Source of the DNA: Streptomyces sp. A0642
Lineage (GTDB): Bacteria; Actinomycetota; Actinomycetes; Streptomycetales; Streptomycetaceae
Assembly: GCF_004795105.1 (NCBI RefSeq)
Contig: NZ_SSBL01000015.1
Coordinates: forward strand, 62,001-126,000
Reading direction: 5' to 3'
Length of the DNA: 64,000 nucleotides
Shown here: piece by piece, positions 24,085 through 31,921 of the stretch
Layout of the letters: each line of letters opens with the position of its first letter
How positions within the stretch are numbered: the first letter of the stretch is position 1
The notes under the pieces: generated by a model
Told to the model about the DNA's origin: nothing
What the model saw: the letters and a program-made list of their open reading frames with translations, nothing else
Database searches by the model: none
Translations under genes and position numbers: made by a program

Positions 24085-24789
24085 CTATCCGCCCTCCCCC
24101 GGCCGCAGGGTGAGCACGGGGGTGTAGCGGCGCACGCCGCCGCCGGTGACACCGGGGTAGGTCCGCACCCGTTCCCACTGGGGCGTGCGCGATCCGATGC
24201 CGTCGCCGGGCGCGGCCAGGGCGTCGATGTGGGCCTGCGCGCTCACCCACTCCGCGTAGTTGAGCACCCGCCTCCCGTCGGTGCTCACATGGAAGTGGCC
24301 GGCGAGTCCGCCGGGCGCGGGGGCGGGGTCCGTCCCGAGGGCCTCGAACACACCGTCCACCCAGTCGCGTTGGCGGGCCTTGTCCGCCCCGTCGAACTCG
24401 ACGTCGACCACGACGACACAACCGGGCTCGGCGCCGCCGGGCGACGAGGAGCGGTAGAGCTCGTAGGTGTGCGGGCCGAGCCGCTCGATGCCGGGCACGG
24501 CCGCGTCGATCTCGGCGTTCCGCTCGTCGCGGCCCTCCCGGACGAAGTCCTGGTAGCTCTGCCCGGTGGTCCACTGCGCGTAGTGGAAGAGCGTCCTGCC
24601 GTTCTCCCCGGCGTACACGCTGTACGAGAGCAGGCCCGGGTGGGGCCAGGGCCTGGCCCGCCACGCGGCGCGGACGGCCTCGACGGCCCGCCGCCCGCGC
24701 TCCGGCGTGCCGACGTCCCAGGTGCCGGCCCCGACGAGCCCCGCATCCGCTCGGGTGACATCGGGCCGGGACACGAACTCCACTGTCAT
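24085..24789 (-). CDS. Antibiotic biosynthesis monooxygenase (ABM)-domain protein, probable SoxR target
   Basis: The 234-residue protein contains two ABM-type dimeric alpha/beta-barrel repeats: residues about 1-115 with LFHYAQWTTGQSYQDFV, and about 120-234 with VLNYAEWVSAQAHIDAL. Family members are cofactor-free oxygenases of aromatic substrates such as quinones. The ATG is preceded by GGGAGGAG. A SoxR box overlaps its promoter (24846-24863). In Streptomyces coelicolor the SoxR regulon includes an ABM-type gene (SCO1909) in the corresponding genome position, which I recall from the literature and could not check. A role in disposing of redox-active secondary metabolites such as quinones is therefore plausible. 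A perfect 8-bp hairpin (24806-24826) lies in the leader. Confidence 0.85.
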   Translation of the reverse strand: MTVEFVSRPDVTRADAGLVGAGTWDVGTPERGRRAVEAVRAAWRARPWPHPGLLSYSVYAGENGRTLFHYAQWTTGQSYQDFVREGRDERNAEIDAAVPGIERLGPHTYELYRSSSPGGAEPGCVVVVDVEFDGADKARQRDWVDGVFEALGTDPAPAPGGLAGHFHVSTDGRRVLNYAEWVSAQAHIDALAAPGDGIGSRTPQWERVRTYPGVTGGGVRRYTPVLTLRPGEGG

Positions 24790-24845
24790 GACTGCTCCTC
24801 CCACCGGCGCACCCTTGCGGTGCGCCCGTGACAGCCACCCTGATA

Positions 24846-24863
24846 CGTCAAGCACGCTTGAGG
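24846..24863 (-). promoter_or_regulatory. SoxR box and MerR-type promoter of the ABM gene
   Basis: On the minus strand the site reads CCTCAAGCGTGCTTGACG. Against the enterobacterial SoxR box CCTCAAG-N4-CTTGAGG, all positions of the two 7-bp arms match except one. The -35 TTGACC (24867-24862) overlaps it, and a CAGGGT -10 (24842-24837) lies 19 bp away. That long spacer is the hallmark of MerR-family activated promoters. Confidence 0.8.
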
Positions 24864-24923
24864 TCAACCGCGGCCCGCGCGCCGCTTCCGGGCTGACGGA
24901 TCGGACAACGAACGGAGTACCGC

Positions 24924-26045
24924 ATGACGCTGCGGGTCGAGGAGATCACGAGCGAGCAGCACCTGGCGTTCGTCGCCGGCCGGGGCTCGGCGAGCCATAT
25001 GCAGGTCCCGTCGTGGGGCGGGGTGAAGCCCGACTGGCGCGCGGAGAGCATCGGCTGGATCGACGACGCGGGGCGGGTCGTCGGCGCCGCTCTGGTCCTG
25101 TACCGCCCGGTCCCCGGGCTGAAGCGGTGCCTGGCCTATCTCCCGGAGGGCCCGGTCGTCCCGTGGGACGAGGGCGACCTGCGCCCGTGGCTCGATCCGC
25201 TGGTGGCGCACGCCAGGGCCCGGGGCGCGTTCACGGTACGGATGGGCCCGCCCGTCATCGCCCGCCGCTGGGAGGCGGCGACGGTCAAGGACGCCATCGC
25301 GGACCCGGCCGCGGGGCGGCTGCGCGACGTCGAGGCGGATGTGACGGAGCCCCGGGCCGCCGAGGTCGTGGAGCAGCTGCGCCGGCTGGGCTGGCAGCAG
25401 GGCGCGGACGGGGACGCGGACGGCTTCAGCGCCGGTCAGCCGCGGTACGTGTTCCAGGTGCCGTTCGCCGGACGGTCGCTGGAGGAGATCCGCGACGGGC
25501 TGAACCAGCAGTGGCGGCGCAACATCAAGAAGGCGGAGAAGGCGGGCGTGAAGGTCGTCGAGGGCGGCCTCGACGACCTTCCGGTCTTCTACGAGCTGTA
25601 CCGCGAGACCGCCGAGCGCGACCGCTTCGTCCCCCGCCCGCTCGCGTACTTCCAGCGTATGTGGACCGCGCTGCGGGCCGAGGACCCGGACCGGATGCGG
25701 CTCTACCTCGCCCACCACGACGGGGAGGTGCTGTCGGCGGCGACGATGCTGACCGTGGGGACCCATGTCTGGTACTCGTACGGCGCCTCGACGAGCCGTC
25801 GGCGCGAGGTGCAGCCCAACAACGCGATCCAGTGGCGGATGATGAGCGACGCGCACGAGCGGGGAGCCGCCGTGTACGACCTGCGGGGCATCACCGACAC
25901 CCTCGACGAGGGCAACCACCTGCTGGGCCTGCTGCGGTTCAAGGCGGGCACCGGAGGGCGGGCCGCGGAGTACGTCGGCGAGTGGGACTATCCGGTCAAC
26001 AAGCTGCTGCACAAGGCGTTCGGCCTGTACATGGCCCGGCGCTGA
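24924..26045 (+). CDS. FemABX-type aminoacyltransferase (lipid II glycyltransferase-like)
   Basis: The 373-residue protein has two GNAT-like lobes of the Fem family. The N-terminal lobe (about 1-175) has SHMQVPSWGGVKPDWRAESIGW. The second lobe has LNQQWRRNIKKAEKAGVKV, the typical Fem signature, and YSYGASTSRRREVQPNNAIQWRMM. Such enzymes add amino acids from aminoacyl-tRNA to the peptidoglycan stem peptide; in Streptomyces FemX adds the first Gly of the bridge. It is divergent from the SoxR-regulated gene by 134 bp. Several paralogues usually exist in a genome, so the exact acceptor cannot be assigned. Confidence 0.85.
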   Translation: MTLRVEEITSEQHLAFVAGRGSASHMQVPSWGGVKPDWRAESIGWIDDAGRVVGAALVLYRPVPGLKRCLAYLPEGPVVPWDEGDLRPWLDPLVAHARARGAFTVRMGPPVIARRWEAATVKDAIADPAAGRLRDVEADVTEPRAAEVVEQLRRLGWQQGADGDADGFSAGQPRYVFQVPFAGRSLEEIRDGLNQQWRRNIKKAEKAGVKVVEGGLDDLPVFYELYRETAERDRFVPRPLAYFQRMWTALRAEDPDRMRLYLAHHDGEVLSAATMLTVGTHVWYSYGASTSRRREVQPNNAIQWRMMSDAHERGAAVYDLRGITDTLDEGNHLLGLLRFKAGTGGRAAEYVGEWDYPVNKLLHKAFGLYMARR

Positions 26046-26251
26046 GCCGCCGTACGCACGCAGGCGCGGGCGCGGGCGGGTGGCTGCGCGACGCCGTGTC
26101 CGGGGCGGGCGCGAGCATCCGGGACGTGATGCCGGGTGCCACCCGTCAGGATCTGCCCGCCGGGCTTGTCCGCGCGTCATGAGGGCTTCGGATCGCCCTC
26201 CGATCCGGCCACAGTTGAGCACTGCTTCACCTTCACCCGGAGAACAACTAA

Positions 26252-27181
26252 GTGGACCTTCATGGTCCGACGGCGGACACTTCCGGCATGACGTCGTCCT
26301 CACCTTCCCGCCCCCGCCCCTTCGGCCGCACCCTGTGCGCCATGGTCACGCCCTTCACCGCCACCGGCGCCCTCGACGCGGAGGCCGCCGGCGCGCACGC
26401 CGCGGCGCTCGTGGCCGGCGGCTGCGACGGCCTGGTGCTCAGCGGCACCACCGGCGAGTCCCCCACCACCTCCGATGCCGAGAAGGCCGCCCTGGTGCGC
26501 GCGGTACGGGAGGCGGTCGGCCCGGAGGTGTCGCTGGTCGCGGGCATCGGCACCGCCGACACCCGGCACACCCTGGAGCTCGCCGCGCAGGCGGAACAGG
26601 CCGGCGCGGACGGCCTCCTCGTCGTCACCCCGTACTACAGCCGCCCCCCGCAGGCCGCCGTGGAGGCGCACTTCCTGCGCGTCGCCGAGTCGGCCGGCCT
26701 TCCCCTCATGCTGTACGACATCCCCGGCCGCACCGGCACGCGCATCGAGCCGGAGACCATGCTGCGGCTGGCGGAGCACCCGCGCGTCGTGGCGGTGAAG
26801 GACTGCTCGTACGACCTGCTGGGCGCGACGAAGGTGATCGCCGGCACCGCGCTCGCGTACTACTCGGGCTGCGAGGAGCTGAACCTGCCGCTGTACGCGG
26901 TGGGGGGCGCCGGATACGTCAGCACGGTGGCGAATGTGGCGCCCGGTCCGCTGCGCGCCGTACTGGACGCCTTCGACGCCGGGGACACGGCCGGGGCGGC
27001 CCGGCTGAACGGCCTCCTGGCCCCGTTGACCGAGCTGATGATGGCGTCCGGGCTGCCGGGCACGGTGACGGCGAAGTGCCTTCTGGACGCGGGCCCGGTC
27101 CGCGAACCGCTGCAGCCCGCCGGCCGGGAGACGGCCGACGGGCTGCGCGGGGCGTACGAGCGGCTGCTCGCCGCTTCTTAG
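26252..27181 (+). CDS. dapA: 4-hydroxy-tetrahydrodipicolinate synthase
   Basis: The 309-residue DapA condenses pyruvate with aspartate semialdehyde, the first committed step to diaminopimelate and lysine. Active-site features are LSGTTGESPTTSDAEK, VVTPYYSRP (Tyr), LMLYDIPGRTGTRI (Y155) and VVAVKDCSYDLL (Schiff-base K183). The PGRTG motif separates it from the two sugar-acid DapA-like proteins further left. A GTG at 26252 has a GGAGAA site 7 nt upstream, while an ATG at 26288 is in frame but has no such site. It is convergent with dapD, the two stop codons overlapping at 27178-27181, so the two pathway genes face each other. Confidence 0.9.
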   Translation: MDLHGPTADTSGMTSSSPSRPRPFGRTLCAMVTPFTATGALDAEAAGAHAAALVAGGCDGLVLSGTTGESPTTSDAEKAALVRAVREAVGPEVSLVAGIGTADTRHTLELAAQAEQAGADGLLVVTPYYSRPPQAAVEAHFLRVAESAGLPLMLYDIPGRTGTRIEPETMLRLAEHPRVVAVKDCSYDLLGATKVIAGTALAYYSGCEELNLPLYAVGGAGYVSTVANVAPGPLRAVLDAFDAGDTAGAARLNGLLAPLTELMMASGLPGTVTAKCLLDAGPVREPLQPAGRETADGLRGAYERLLAAS

Positions 27182-28167
27182 TCGTTGCTGTGCAGGACGT
27201 CGTTGAGGCCGCCCCAGACCGCGTTGTTCGGCCGCGCCTCGACGGCGCCGGTCACCGAGTTGCGGCGGAACAGGATGTTCGAGGCGCCGGACAGCTCGCG
27301 CGCCTTGACGATCTGACCGTCCGGCAGGGTGACCCGCGTACCGGCGGTGACGTACAGACCGGCCTCGACGACGCACTCGTCGCCGAGCGCGATCCCGACC
27401 CCGGCCTCCGCGCCGACCAGGCAGCGCTCGCCGATCACGATGCGCTCCTTGCCGCCGCCGGAGAGCGTGCCCATGGTGGAGGCGCCGCCGCCGATGTCCG
27501 AGCCGTTGCCCACGACGACGCCGGCGGAGATCCGGCCCTCGACCATGGAGGTGCCGAGGGTGCCCGCGTTGAAGTTGACGAAGCCCTCGTGCATGACGGT
27601 GGTGCCGGCGGAGAGGTGCGCGCCGAGCCGCACCCGGTCGGCGTCGGCGATGCGGACGCCCTTCGGCGCGACGTAGTCCGTCATGCGGGGGAACTTGTCG
27701 ACGGAGGTGACCTGGAGGTGCAGGCCGTCGGCGCGGGCGTTGAGCCGGGCCCTCTCGAGGTCGTCGACGGCGACCGGCCCGAGCGAGGTCCAGGCCACGT
27801 TGGTGAGCAGGCCGAACATGCCGTCCAGGTTCTGGCCGTGCGGCTGGACGAGGCAGTGCGAGAGCAGGTGCAGGCGCAGGTACACGTCGTGCGCGTCGAG
27901 CGGCTTGTCGTCGAGCGAGGAGATGACCGTGCGGACGGCGACGACCTCGACCCCGCGGCGGGCGTCCAGGCCGATGGCCTTGGCGGCGCCCTCGCCGAGC
28001 AGGTTGACGGCGGCGTCGGGGGTGAGCCGCTCGGTTCCGGCCGGTCCGGGCTCGTCGGTGAGCTCGGGAGCGGGGAACCAGGTGTCGAGAACGGAACCGT
28101 CGCCGGCGATGGTGGCGAGGCCGGCGGCGACGGCGCCGGTGGTACGGGGGGAAGTCGTGTCGGTCAT
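27178..28167 (-). CDS. dapD: 2,3,4,5-tetrahydropyridine-2,6-dicarboxylate N-succinyltransferase
   Basis: The 329-residue trimeric acyltransferase of the succinylase route to diaminopimelate uses succinyl-CoA. The long actinobacterial N-terminal domain (1-165) is followed by left-handed beta-helix hexapeptide repeats: VRLGAHLSAGTTVMHEGFVNFNAG, GRISAGVVVGNGSDIGGGAS, IGERCLVGAEAGVGI. The C-terminus includes NILFRRNSVTGAVEARPNNAVWGGLNDVL. It begins 9 bp after the stop of the upstream hypothetical gene and may be cotranscribed with it. It supplies peptidoglycan LL-diaminopimelate together with the convergent dapA. Confidence 0.95.
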   Translation of the reverse strand: MTDTTSPRTTGAVAAGLATIAGDGSVLDTWFPAPELTDEPGPAGTERLTPDAAVNLLGEGAAKAIGLDARRGVEVVAVRTVISSLDDKPLDAHDVYLRLHLLSHCLVQPHGQNLDGMFGLLTNVAWTSLGPVAVDDLERARLNARADGLHLQVTSVDKFPRMTDYVAPKGVRIADADRVRLGAHLSAGTTVMHEGFVNFNAGTLGTSMVEGRISAGVVVGNGSDIGGGASTMGTLSGGGKERIVIGERCLVGAEAGVGIALGDECVVEAGLYVTAGTRVTLPDGQIVKARELSGASNILFRRNSVTGAVEARPNNAVWGGLNDVLHSND

Positions 28168-28176
28168 GACCAGAAC

Positions 28177-28731
28177 CTAACCGGCGGGGGGCGGCCCGGG
28201 CCAACCGGTCTCAGCGTCCGGGCGAGCGGCGGCCCGGGCGGCCCCGCACGAGGGGAGGCCCGGCACCGCTGCGGCCTCCGGCCCGCGCTCCCGACGTCGG
28301 ACGGGCCAGGCGGAACGGCCGGAGAGCAAGGACCTGGCCGCCTCCCGGGTGGCGTCCGGGTCGAAGCTCCCGGTCGTCCAGGTGGTGGAGCGCATGCTCC
28401 CCCGGTCGCGGTGGGAGCGCACGATCCGCGCATGGTCCGGGCGGGCCACGAAGGCGTACAGATCCCGCTCCGCGCGCCACACGGAGACGGAACCGGACCG
28501 CGGGCGCAGCGGGTCGGGGTCGACCCACAGCCAGAGGCCGACCGCGCCGTCGAGGCCGTCCCAGACGCGTCGCAGCGCCATCCCGGCCATGGCGACACCG
28601 GGGGCGGACCAGGGCCGGCGCGGGGTGAACTCGGTGACGCTCACGAGTGCGGCGCCGCCGCCGGGTCCCCCGGCCGAGGGGCCCCCCGCGGGGCCGGACT
28701 TCCACGAGGTGAACCAGACGGTGGCCGACAT
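28177..28731 (-). CDS. Hypothetical protein, possible alpha/beta-barrel monooxygenase
   Basis: This 184-residue protein has no family I can name with certainty. VWFTSWKSGPAGG at the N-terminus, ALVSVTEFTPRRPWSAPGVAMAGMALRRVW and ERDLYAFVARPDHARIV give the strand-helix pattern of a small dimeric alpha/beta barrel, often called DUF3291- or monooxygenase-like. The C-terminal 40 residues are low-complexity. CAGGAGCACGCC before the ATG at 28731 fixes the start. It is divergent from a TetR gene, and a GCACGnnCGTGC operator sits 49-60 bp upstream, so TetR control is likely. dapD follows 9 bp after its stop. Confidence 0.65.
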   Translation of the reverse strand: MSATVWFTSWKSGPAGGPSAGGPGGGAALVSVTEFTPRRPWSAPGVAMAGMALRRVWDGLDGAVGLWLWVDPDPLRPRSGSVSVWRAERDLYAFVARPDHARIVRSHRDRGSMRSTTWTTGSFDPDATREAARSLLSGRSAWPVRRRERGPEAAAVPGLPSCGAARAAARPDAETGWPGPPPAG

Positions 28732-28775
28732 GGCGTGCTCCTGTTCGCTGGGGGGCGGTGCACTGGCATGCATAT

Positions 28776-28795
28776 ATAAGCACGCCCGTGCGTAT
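28776..28795. promoter_or_regulatory. Candidate TetR operator (site 1)
   Basis: ATAAGCACGCCCGTGCGTAT is an inverted repeat whose core GCACGCCCGTGC (28780-28791) matches the core of the site at 29630-29641. It lies in the 202-bp gap between the divergent hypothetical gene and the TetR gene. A binding protein there could block both promoters. Confidence 0.65.
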
Positions 28796-28933
28796 TTTTA
28801 CCTCCCCTCTCCCGAACGAGGACCGAGCTCACAGGACGCTCGCTCCTCACCGAACGCACAGTCGTCCGCCTACTCGGTAGACTGGAACGCCCTCGGCACC
28901 GCGACGGGTCCGGCGCAGGAGAGACAGGCGGCC

Positions 28934-29578
28934 ATGGCAGCGACACACACCGACGGGCGGATCGCGCGCGGGAACCAGACACGCCGGCTGATCCTCGAAC
29001 GCGCGGTGGACATCGCCTCGGTCAGCGGCCTGGAAGGGCTCTCCCTGGGGCAGTTGGCGACCGAGCTGAAGCTGAGCAAGAGCGGCGTGTTCGCCCTGTT
29101 CGGCTCCAAGGAGGACCTTCAGCTCGCCACGGTCCGGGCCGCCGTCCATGTCTACCAGGAGCACGTCGTCCAGCCCGCCCGCGATCTGCCGCCGGGCGTC
29201 ACGCACTTGTGGGCGTTGTGCGAGAACTGGCTGGACTACTCCAGGACGCGCGTCTTCCCGGGTGGCTGCTTCTTCTACTCGGTCTCCGCCGAGTACGACG
29301 CCCGCCGGGGAAAGGTCCACGACCTCCTCGCCGCGGCGCGCACCAACTGGATCGCGTTCCTCGAACAGTCCGCGCGCGAGGCGCAGGTGGCGGGCGGGCT
29401 CGACACGGAGGCCGATGTCCCCCAACTGGTCTTCGAGCTGACCGCGTTCATGGAGATGGCCAACGCCGAATCCGTTCTGCACGACGAGTTCACCAGTTAC
29501 GACAAGGCGGCCAAGGCCATCCTGAGCCGTCTGCGCGGCGTCGCCACCGACCCGTCCCAGCTCCCCGAATCCCCCTGA
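28934..29578 (+). CDS. TetR/AcrR-family transcriptional regulator
   Basis: The 214-residue repressor has an N-terminal helix-turn-helix (LGQLATELKLSKSGVFALFGSKEDLQLATV, about 38-67) and a C-terminal ligand/dimer domain. The latter has PGGCFFYSVSAEYDARRGKVHDLL and a TetR_C-type end. The ATG at 28934 follows an AGGAGA-containing leader. Identical-core palindromes GCACGnnCGTGC lie upstream of the divergent gene and upstream of the following DinB-like gene, which marks both neighbours, and itself, as the probable local regulon. The ligand is unknown. Confidence 0.88.
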   Translation: MAATHTDGRIARGNQTRRLILERAVDIASVSGLEGLSLGQLATELKLSKSGVFALFGSKEDLQLATVRAAVHVYQEHVVQPARDLPPGVTHLWALCENWLDYSRTRVFPGGCFFYSVSAEYDARRGKVHDLLAAARTNWIAFLEQSAREAQVAGGLDTEADVPQLVFELTAFMEMANAESVLHDEFTSYDKAAKAILSRLRGVATDPSQLPESP

Positions 29579-29629
29579 CACCCTCCGGGACCCCTCGGGG
29601 GTGGCGCCTTAAACGCCAGGTAACTGCAC

Positions 29630-29641
29630 GCACGATCGTGC
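29630..29641. promoter_or_regulatory. Candidate TetR operator (site 2)
   Basis: The perfect 12-bp palindrome GCACGATCGTGC lies 60-71 bp upstream of the DinB-like gene. It differs from site 1 (28780-28791) only in the two central bases. TAGCTT follows at once and may be the -10 box, so binding would overlap the promoter. Confidence 0.65.
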
Positions 29642-29700
29642 TAGCTTCTTCCTCACCCCGCCAGGGGACACGTGGTCCGCTACTCGCTGAGAGGTTCCGC

Positions 29701-30306
29701 ATGGACATCCGGAAGCTGGACCGGGACGCCGTACTGGAGACCGTACGCATCCTGGAACGGGCCGACCCCCGGGACTGGGACCGGCCCACCCCCTGCGCCG
29801 ACTGGACCCTGGGCCAACTCGTGGCCCATATGGCCGGCCAGCACCACGGCTTCGCCGCCGCCGCGGCGGGGAACGGGGGTGACCTCTCCGCGTGGCGGCC
29901 CCGCGCGCTCGGCGGCGAAGCGTTCAGGACCTACCGCGCCGCGGCCGACGCGGTCATCGACGCCTTCGCCCCGCCGAGCGTGACCACACGGGAGTTCGCC
30001 CTTCCGGAGATCAGCACCACGTTCCGCTTCCCCGCGTCGAAAGCGATCGGTTTCCACTTCCTCGACCAAGTGGTCCACGGCTGGGACCTGGCCCGGACCC
30101 TGGGAGTCGGCCTCGACCTGGACGAGCAAACCGTCGAAACCGCGCTCGCCCTCGCCCTGCGGGTGCCGGACGACGATCGCAGGACAGCCCCGGCGGCGCC
30201 GTTCCGGCCGGCGCTTCCCCCGGCCCCCGGGGCGCCGACGCTCGACCTGGTTCTCACCGTGCTCGGCAGATCACCGGACTGGACCCCGGCCCGGGCGGCC
30301 CCCTGA
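29701..30306 (+). CDS. TIGR03086/DinB-like metal-binding protein (mycothiol-dependent maleylpyruvate isomerase fold)
   Basis: The 201-residue four-helix-bundle protein shows DWTLGQLVAHMAGQHHGFAAA and FHFLDQVVHGWDLARTLG, which carry the two His clusters of the mycothiol-dependent maleylpyruvate isomerase N-terminal domain. Such proteins bind Zn or Ni and are thought to use mycothiol as thiol cofactor. WDRPTPCADWTLGQLVAH is the family hallmark. It is directly downstream of the TetR gene and carries a TetR-type operator in front, which suggests a detoxification role triggered by the regulator's ligand. The substrate is unknown. Confidence 0.85.
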   Translation: MDIRKLDRDAVLETVRILERADPRDWDRPTPCADWTLGQLVAHMAGQHHGFAAAAAGNGGDLSAWRPRALGGEAFRTYRAAADAVIDAFAPPSVTTREFALPEISTTFRFPASKAIGFHFLDQVVHGWDLARTLGVGLDLDEQTVETALALALRVPDDDRRTAPAAPFRPALPPAPGAPTLDLVLTVLGRSPDWTPARAAP

Positions 30307-30432
30307 ACCCGCCGCCCGGTCGGCCCGGCGCGCCGCCGGACCCTCGGCATCGGCATCGTCCCGCCGCTGCGAGCCACGCCCCGACGGGTGGATCCGTGCG
30401 GACCGCCGACGTCGCCCCTTTACCCTGGCCGG

Positions 30433-30699
30433 ATGAGGGATGCGGGGGACTTCCGGGTCGGCGACGTGCTGTCGGTCGCCTGCCCCACGACGACCACGGT
30501 CGAGCGGGGCGTCACGTGGGACGAGTTGGCGGTGCGATGGCCGTGGTGGGACATCGACCCCGCCGGCGAGTTCGGGCACTGGAACGGGATCGCCGCCCTG
30601 GGCGTGGGCAGCGGCGGGCGCGTCTCGCCCGATGTCGAGGCCGAGCTGTTCCGGGGGGGCAGGCGCCAGCGACGGGGAGGCCATGGGCCGAAAGGGTGA
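30433..30699 (+). CDS. Small hypothetical protein, possibly frameshifted
   Basis: This 88-residue reading begins MRDAGDFRVGDVLSVACPTTT and includes a tryptophan-rich VRWPWWDIDPAGEF. The first 75 residues look protein-like. After a run of seven G (30653-30659) the frame becomes basic and ends early. With one G fewer it would continue another 15 or so residues beyond the present stop, to 30745. This may be a small hypothetical protein with an indel, or simply a different C-terminus. No function can be proposed. Confidence 0.45.
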   Translation: MRDAGDFRVGDVLSVACPTTTTVERGVTWDELAVRWPWWDIDPAGEFGHWNGIAALGVGSGGRVSPDVEAELFRGGRRQRRGGHGPKG

Positions 30700-30763
30700 C
30701 GGGGGCGCTACCGTGGCCGTCCAGTACATGCCAGTTCATGAGTGACGGACCGACGGAGCAGCA

Positions 30764-31882
30764 GTGGCGCAGGACGCAGGGTGGGGCGGCGGTGCGTACG
30801 GGGGTGCGCCGTACGGGGGGCCTCCGGGACAGCCCGGGTGGGGTGGCTGGGGCGGTGGCTGGATGCCGCCCAAGCCTGGGGTGATACCCCTGGGGCCGCT
30901 GCGGCTCGGGGATCTTCTGGGCGGCGCCTTCGCCGTCGTGGGCCGCTACGGCAAGCAGCTGCTCGGTGTCGGCGCCGCCGCGTACAGCGGGGCGCTGGCC
31001 GTGGTGGTGGCCGCCGCCGCGATCGCGTACGCGGCCGTCGCGGATCATCTGGACCGGATCCTGGCGCTCGGCGCCGACGAGAACGCCCGGAGCGAGGACT
31101 GGGTACCGCTGGTCGTCGCCTTCGGCTCGGTCGCGGTGGTGGGCATGATCGCCGCCGTGCTGTCCACGGCCCTGATGTACACGGCGGCCCCCGCGGTCCT
31201 GCAGGAGGCGGTGCTGGGCCGGCCGACCACGTTCCCCGTCATCTGGAGGCGGGCCTGGAGCCGGATGCCCGCCGTGATCGGGACGGTCCTGCTGACCTGG
31301 CTGATCATGCTGGTCCCGATCCTGCTGGCCTGGGTCGGCTTCGTCGCCCTCGTGGTCGCCGCGGTCAGCACGGACGGCGGCGGCGCCCAGTTCGCCGTGA
31401 TCCTGATCGGCGTCCTGGGCGCCCTGGCGACGGCCCCCCTGGCGACGTGGCTCTGGGTGAAGTTCAGCCTGGCCCCCTCCGCCGTCGTCTTCGAGAACCA
31501 GGGCCCGATCGCGGCGATGCGCCGCTCGTCCCGGCTGGTGCGCGGGGACTGGTGGCGGATCTTCGGGATCACCCTGCTGGCCGGCGCCATGGCGGGGGTG
31601 GCCAGTTATGTGATCCAGCTGCCGTTCACGCTGCTCGGCATGTTCTCCGGGGCGCTGGGCTCGATGAATCTGGGCGCCGACCCGAATCCGGCGTCGGTCG
31701 TCGTCGCCATGAGCGGCTATGTGCTGTCGCTGCTCGTCGGCCAGCTGGTGTCCCAGATGATCGTGGCCACGTTCCCGCCGCTGGTCGCCGGGCTGCTGTA
31801 CGTCGACCGCCGCATCCGCACCGAGAACCTGGGCCCGGTCCTCGCCGAGGCCGCGGCGGTGCCGCCGCAGTACACGGCCTGA
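30764..31882 (+). CDS. Multi-pass membrane protein (glycerophosphodiesterase membrane-domain type)
   Basis: The 372-residue protein has a Gly/Pro/Trp-rich cytoplasmic N-terminus (about 1-38, repeats of GGAPYGG type), then about six membrane segments. The sequence GVIPLGPLRLGDLLGGAFAVVGRYGKQLL and the later LVRGDWWRIFGITLLAGAMAG match the GDPD-type membrane domain family common in actinobacteria, which has no known catalytic residues. A CGGAGC site precedes the GTG start at 30764. It is convergent with the frameshifted secreted protein. Its function is unknown. Confidence 0.8.
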   Translation: MAQDAGWGGGAYGGAPYGGPPGQPGWGGWGGGWMPPKPGVIPLGPLRLGDLLGGAFAVVGRYGKQLLGVGAAAYSGALAVVVAAAAIAYAAVADHLDRILALGADENARSEDWVPLVVAFGSVAVVGMIAAVLSTALMYTAAPAVLQEAVLGRPTTFPVIWRRAWSRMPAVIGTVLLTWLIMLVPILLAWVGFVALVVAAVSTDGGGAQFAVILIGVLGALATAPLATWLWVKFSLAPSAVVFENQGPIAAMRRSSRLVRGDWWRIFGITLLAGAMAGVASYVIQLPFTLLGMFSGALGSMNLGADPNPASVVVAMSGYVLSLLVGQLVSQMIVATFPPLVAGLLYVDRRIRTENLGPVLAEAAAVPPQYTA

Positions 31883-31921
31883 GACCGCGTCCGGGCGGCG
31901 CTCAGCCGGTGCGGCACGACA

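Noticed and set aside
29581..29612. Hairpin CTCCGGGACCCCTCGGGGG after the TetR gene as a strong terminator
   Set aside because: Only a short imperfect stem can form; it may reduce read-through but is too weak to list as a terminator.
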